DNA from: an uncultured Collinsella sp.
GTDB lineage: Bacteria > Actinomycetota > Coriobacteriia > Coriobacteriales > Coriobacteriaceae
Reading direction: 5' to 3'
Assembly: GCA_934630385.1 (NCBI GenBank)
Contig: CAKTWE010000093.1
Span: 1-6,396 of the forward strand
DNA length: 6,396 nucleotides
The translations under genes were made by a program, and so were the position numbers. Below are positions 4,822 through 6,396 of the stretch, one piece after another. Under the pieces are notes generated by a model that saw only the letters and a program-made list of their open reading frames with translations, did not search any database and had not been told where the DNA came from. How positions within the stretch are numbered: position 1 is the stretch's first letter; every line of letters starts with the position of its first letter.

Positions 4822-6333
4822 ATGGCTACGTTCTTTCCCGGTGAGTCCCACACGTTTTCGGAGTATCTGCTGGTCCCTGGTTACTCGTCCTCGCAGTGCA
4901 TCCCCAACAACGTCTCTCTTAAGACGCCGCTAACCCGCTTTAAGCGCGGTGAGAAGCCGGCAATCACCCTGAACATCCCCATGGTTTCCGCCATCATGCA
5001 GTCCGTTTCGGGCGTCGACATGGGTGTCGCGCTCGCTACCGAGGGTGGCCTGTCCTTCATTTACGGTTCCCAGAGCGCCGAGTCTGAGGCCGCTATGGTC
5101 AAGGCCGTCAAGGATCACAAGGCTGGCTTCGTTCAGTCCGATTCCACGCTGACCCCCGACATGACCATGGAGCAGGTCATCGAGCTCAAGGAGAAGACCG
5201 GTCACTCCACCATGCCGGTCACCGACGACGGCACTCCCAAGGGTAAGCTCCTGGGCATCGTCACCAGCCGTGACTATCGCCCCAGCCGCGATGACCGCCA
5301 GACGAAGGTCTCCGAGTTCATGACCCCGCGTGAGCAGCTCATCGTGGGCGACAAGAACATCAGCCTCAAGGTTGCCAACGACGTCATTTGGGACAACAAG
5401 CTCAACGCTCTGCCCATCGTCGACGACAACGATCACCTCATGGGCATCGTCTTCCGCAAGGACTACGACAGCCACAAGACCAACCCCAACGAGCTGCTCG
5501 ACGGCGACAAGCGCTACATGGTCGGCGCCGGTATCAACACCCGCGACTATGCCGAGCGCGTGCCGCTGCTCATCGAGGCCGGTGCCGATGTCCTGTGCAT
5601 CGATTCCTCCGAGGGCTTTAGCGAGTGGCAGAAGCGCACCATCGAGTGGATCCGCGCCAACTACGGTGAGGACGTCAAGGTTGGTGCCGGTAACGTCGTC
5701 GACGCCGAGGGCTTCCGCTTCCTGGCAGACTGCGGTGCCGACTTCATCAAGGTCGGTATCGGCGGCGGTTCCATCTGCATCACCCGTGAGACCAAGGGCA
5801 TCGGCCGTGGCCAGGCCACCGCGCTGATCGACGTTTGCCGCGCTCGCGACGAGTACTACGAGGAGACCGGCGTTTACGTACCCGTGTGCTCCGACGGCGG
5901 TATCGTCTATGACTACCACATGACGCTCGCCCTTGCCATGGGTGCAGACTTTATGATGCTGGGCCGTTACTTCGCCCGCTTTGACGAGAGCCCGACCGAG
6001 CGCGTCAACGTCAACGGTCAGTACATGAAGGAGTACTGGGGCGAGGGCTCTGCCCGTGCCCGCAACTGGCAGCGCTACGACCTGGGCGGTGCTGCGAAGC
6101 TCAGCTTCGTCGAGGGCGTCGACTCCTACGTTCCCTACGCCGGTTCCCTCAAGGACGGCGTGGGCGGCACGCTCTACAAGGTCAAGTCCACGATGTGCAA
6201 CTGTGGTGCCCTCTCGATCCCCGAGCTCCAGGAAAAGGCACGCCTGACCCTGGTCAGCTCGACCTCGATCGTCGAAGGCGGCGCCCACGACGTAGTCGTC
6301 AAGGACTCTCAGCAGAGCGTCAGCTACCGCTAA
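4822..6333 (+). CDS. guaB: Inosine-5'-monophosphate dehydrogenase, Tritrichomonas-like type
   Basis: IMPDH oxidises IMP to XMP with NAD+, the committed step of GMP synthesis, in the cytoplasm as a tetramer. The 503-residue product starts at ATG 4822 behind AAGGAG (4812-4817). It has a TIM barrel interrupted by two CBS domains at about 100-220 ([20 protein letters not shown] and [17 protein letters not shown]). Active-site residues are visible: D261 in DSSEG, and C319 in the potassium-binding catalytic loop [21 protein letters not shown]358 lies in SDGGI, and the flap base pair R418-Y419 in NWQRYDLGG. Length, residue numbers and long stretches ([40 protein letters not shown]) match, from memory, the 503-residue IMPDH of Tritrichomonas foetus. 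That enzyme is known for weak inhibition by mycophenolic acid. This marks the divergent bacterial subfamily, not the E. coli/Bacillus GuaB type. It is separate from the upstream regulator, which is transcribed divergently. Confidence 0.97.
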   Translation: MATFFPGESHTFSEYLLVPGYSSSQCIPNNVSLKTPLTRFKRGEKPAITLNIPMVSAIMQSVSGVDMGVALATEGGLSFIYGSQSAESEAAMVKAVKDHKAGFVQSDSTLTPDMTMEQVIELKEKTGHSTMPVTDDGTPKGKLLGIVTSRDYRPSRDDRQTKVSEFMTPREQLIVGDKNISLKVANDVIWDNKLNALPIVDDNDHLMGIVFRKDYDSHKTNPNELLDGDKRYMVGAGINTRDYAERVPLLIEAGADVLCIDSSEGFSEWQKRTIEWIRANYGEDVKVGAGNVVDAEGFRFLADCGADFIKVGIGGGSICITRETKGIGRGQATALIDVCRARDEYYEETGVYVPVCSDGGIVYDYHMTLALAMGADFMMLGRYFARFDESPTERVNVNGQYMKEYWGEGSARARNWQRYDLGGAAKLSFVEGVDSYVPYAGSLKDGVGGTLYKVKSTMCNCGALSIPELQEKARLTLVSSTSIVEGGAHDVVVKDSQQSVSYR

Positions 6334-6376
6334 ACGGCTTTCCCAAGCACCGCACCTTGCCGTTCAAACCGTCGCT

Positions 6377-6395
6377 CGCGTACCAAAAGTACGCG
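6377..6395 (+). terminator. Hairpin after guaB at the window edge, possible terminator
   Basis: CGCGTAC (6377-6383) and GTACGCG (6389-6395) form a 7-bp stem around CAAAA, 44 bp after the guaB stop. The window ends one base later, so a T-tract cannot be checked. AACGGC (6333-6338) and GCCGTT (6359-6364) can form a second weak stem just before it. Confidence 0.35.
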
Positions 6396-6396
6396 T

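Noticed and set aside
4930..6288. 452-codon open frame on the minus strand
   Set aside because: It is antisense to guaB with the same shadow composition and no recognisable domain.

Overview
The window looks like chromosomal DNA from a high-GC gut Actinomycetota of the class Coriobacteriia, most likely Collinsella or a close relative. This rests on codon use (GAG, AAG, CTG and GCC dominate in the housekeeping genes), on the style of the encoded proteins, and on short intergenic regions with strong GC-rich terminators. The genus is inferred from recalled family resemblance, not from a search.

Layout. Positions 1-289 hold the most unusual element: eight copies (one cut by the window edge) of a 16-bp sequence, TGTTACAGATTGAGAC, in strictly alternating orientation. 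The intervals are exactly 23 and 25 bp, so the array has an exact 80-bp period, and the interval sequences all differ. It ends about 100 bp before a small membrane protein with a double zinc ribbon (390-821). A GC-rich hairpin and a sigma-70-like promoter follow, then thrS (1049-2812), a threonyl-tRNA synthetase without the usual N-terminal TGS domain, closed by a clear terminator. Positions 2813-3289 hold no intact gene. They carry a small second terminator, a remnant of about 50 residues from the C-terminal end of a GH32 (sucrase/fructanase) gene, and a strong hairpin terminator just 18 bp before the next start codon.

Positions 3290-4294 encode a protein with the fold of the cystathionine gamma-synthase family that appears to lack the PLP-binding lysine. 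It is convergent with, and overlaps by 11 bp, a minus-strand stand-alone ModE-type winged-helix regulator (4284-4628). Positions 4822-6333 encode guaB, an IMP dehydrogenase closely resembling the divergent, mycophenolate-insensitive type known from Tritrichomonas foetus.

How the genes work together: they do not form one operon. thrS (translation) and guaB (GMP synthesis) are separate housekeeping units with their own leaders. The accessory material lies between and beside them: the repeat array, the zinc-ribbon protein, the gene relic, the degenerate PLP-type protein and the small regulator. The array is the best candidate for an undescribed element, but only its right end is visible and no protein partner can be assigned to it here.
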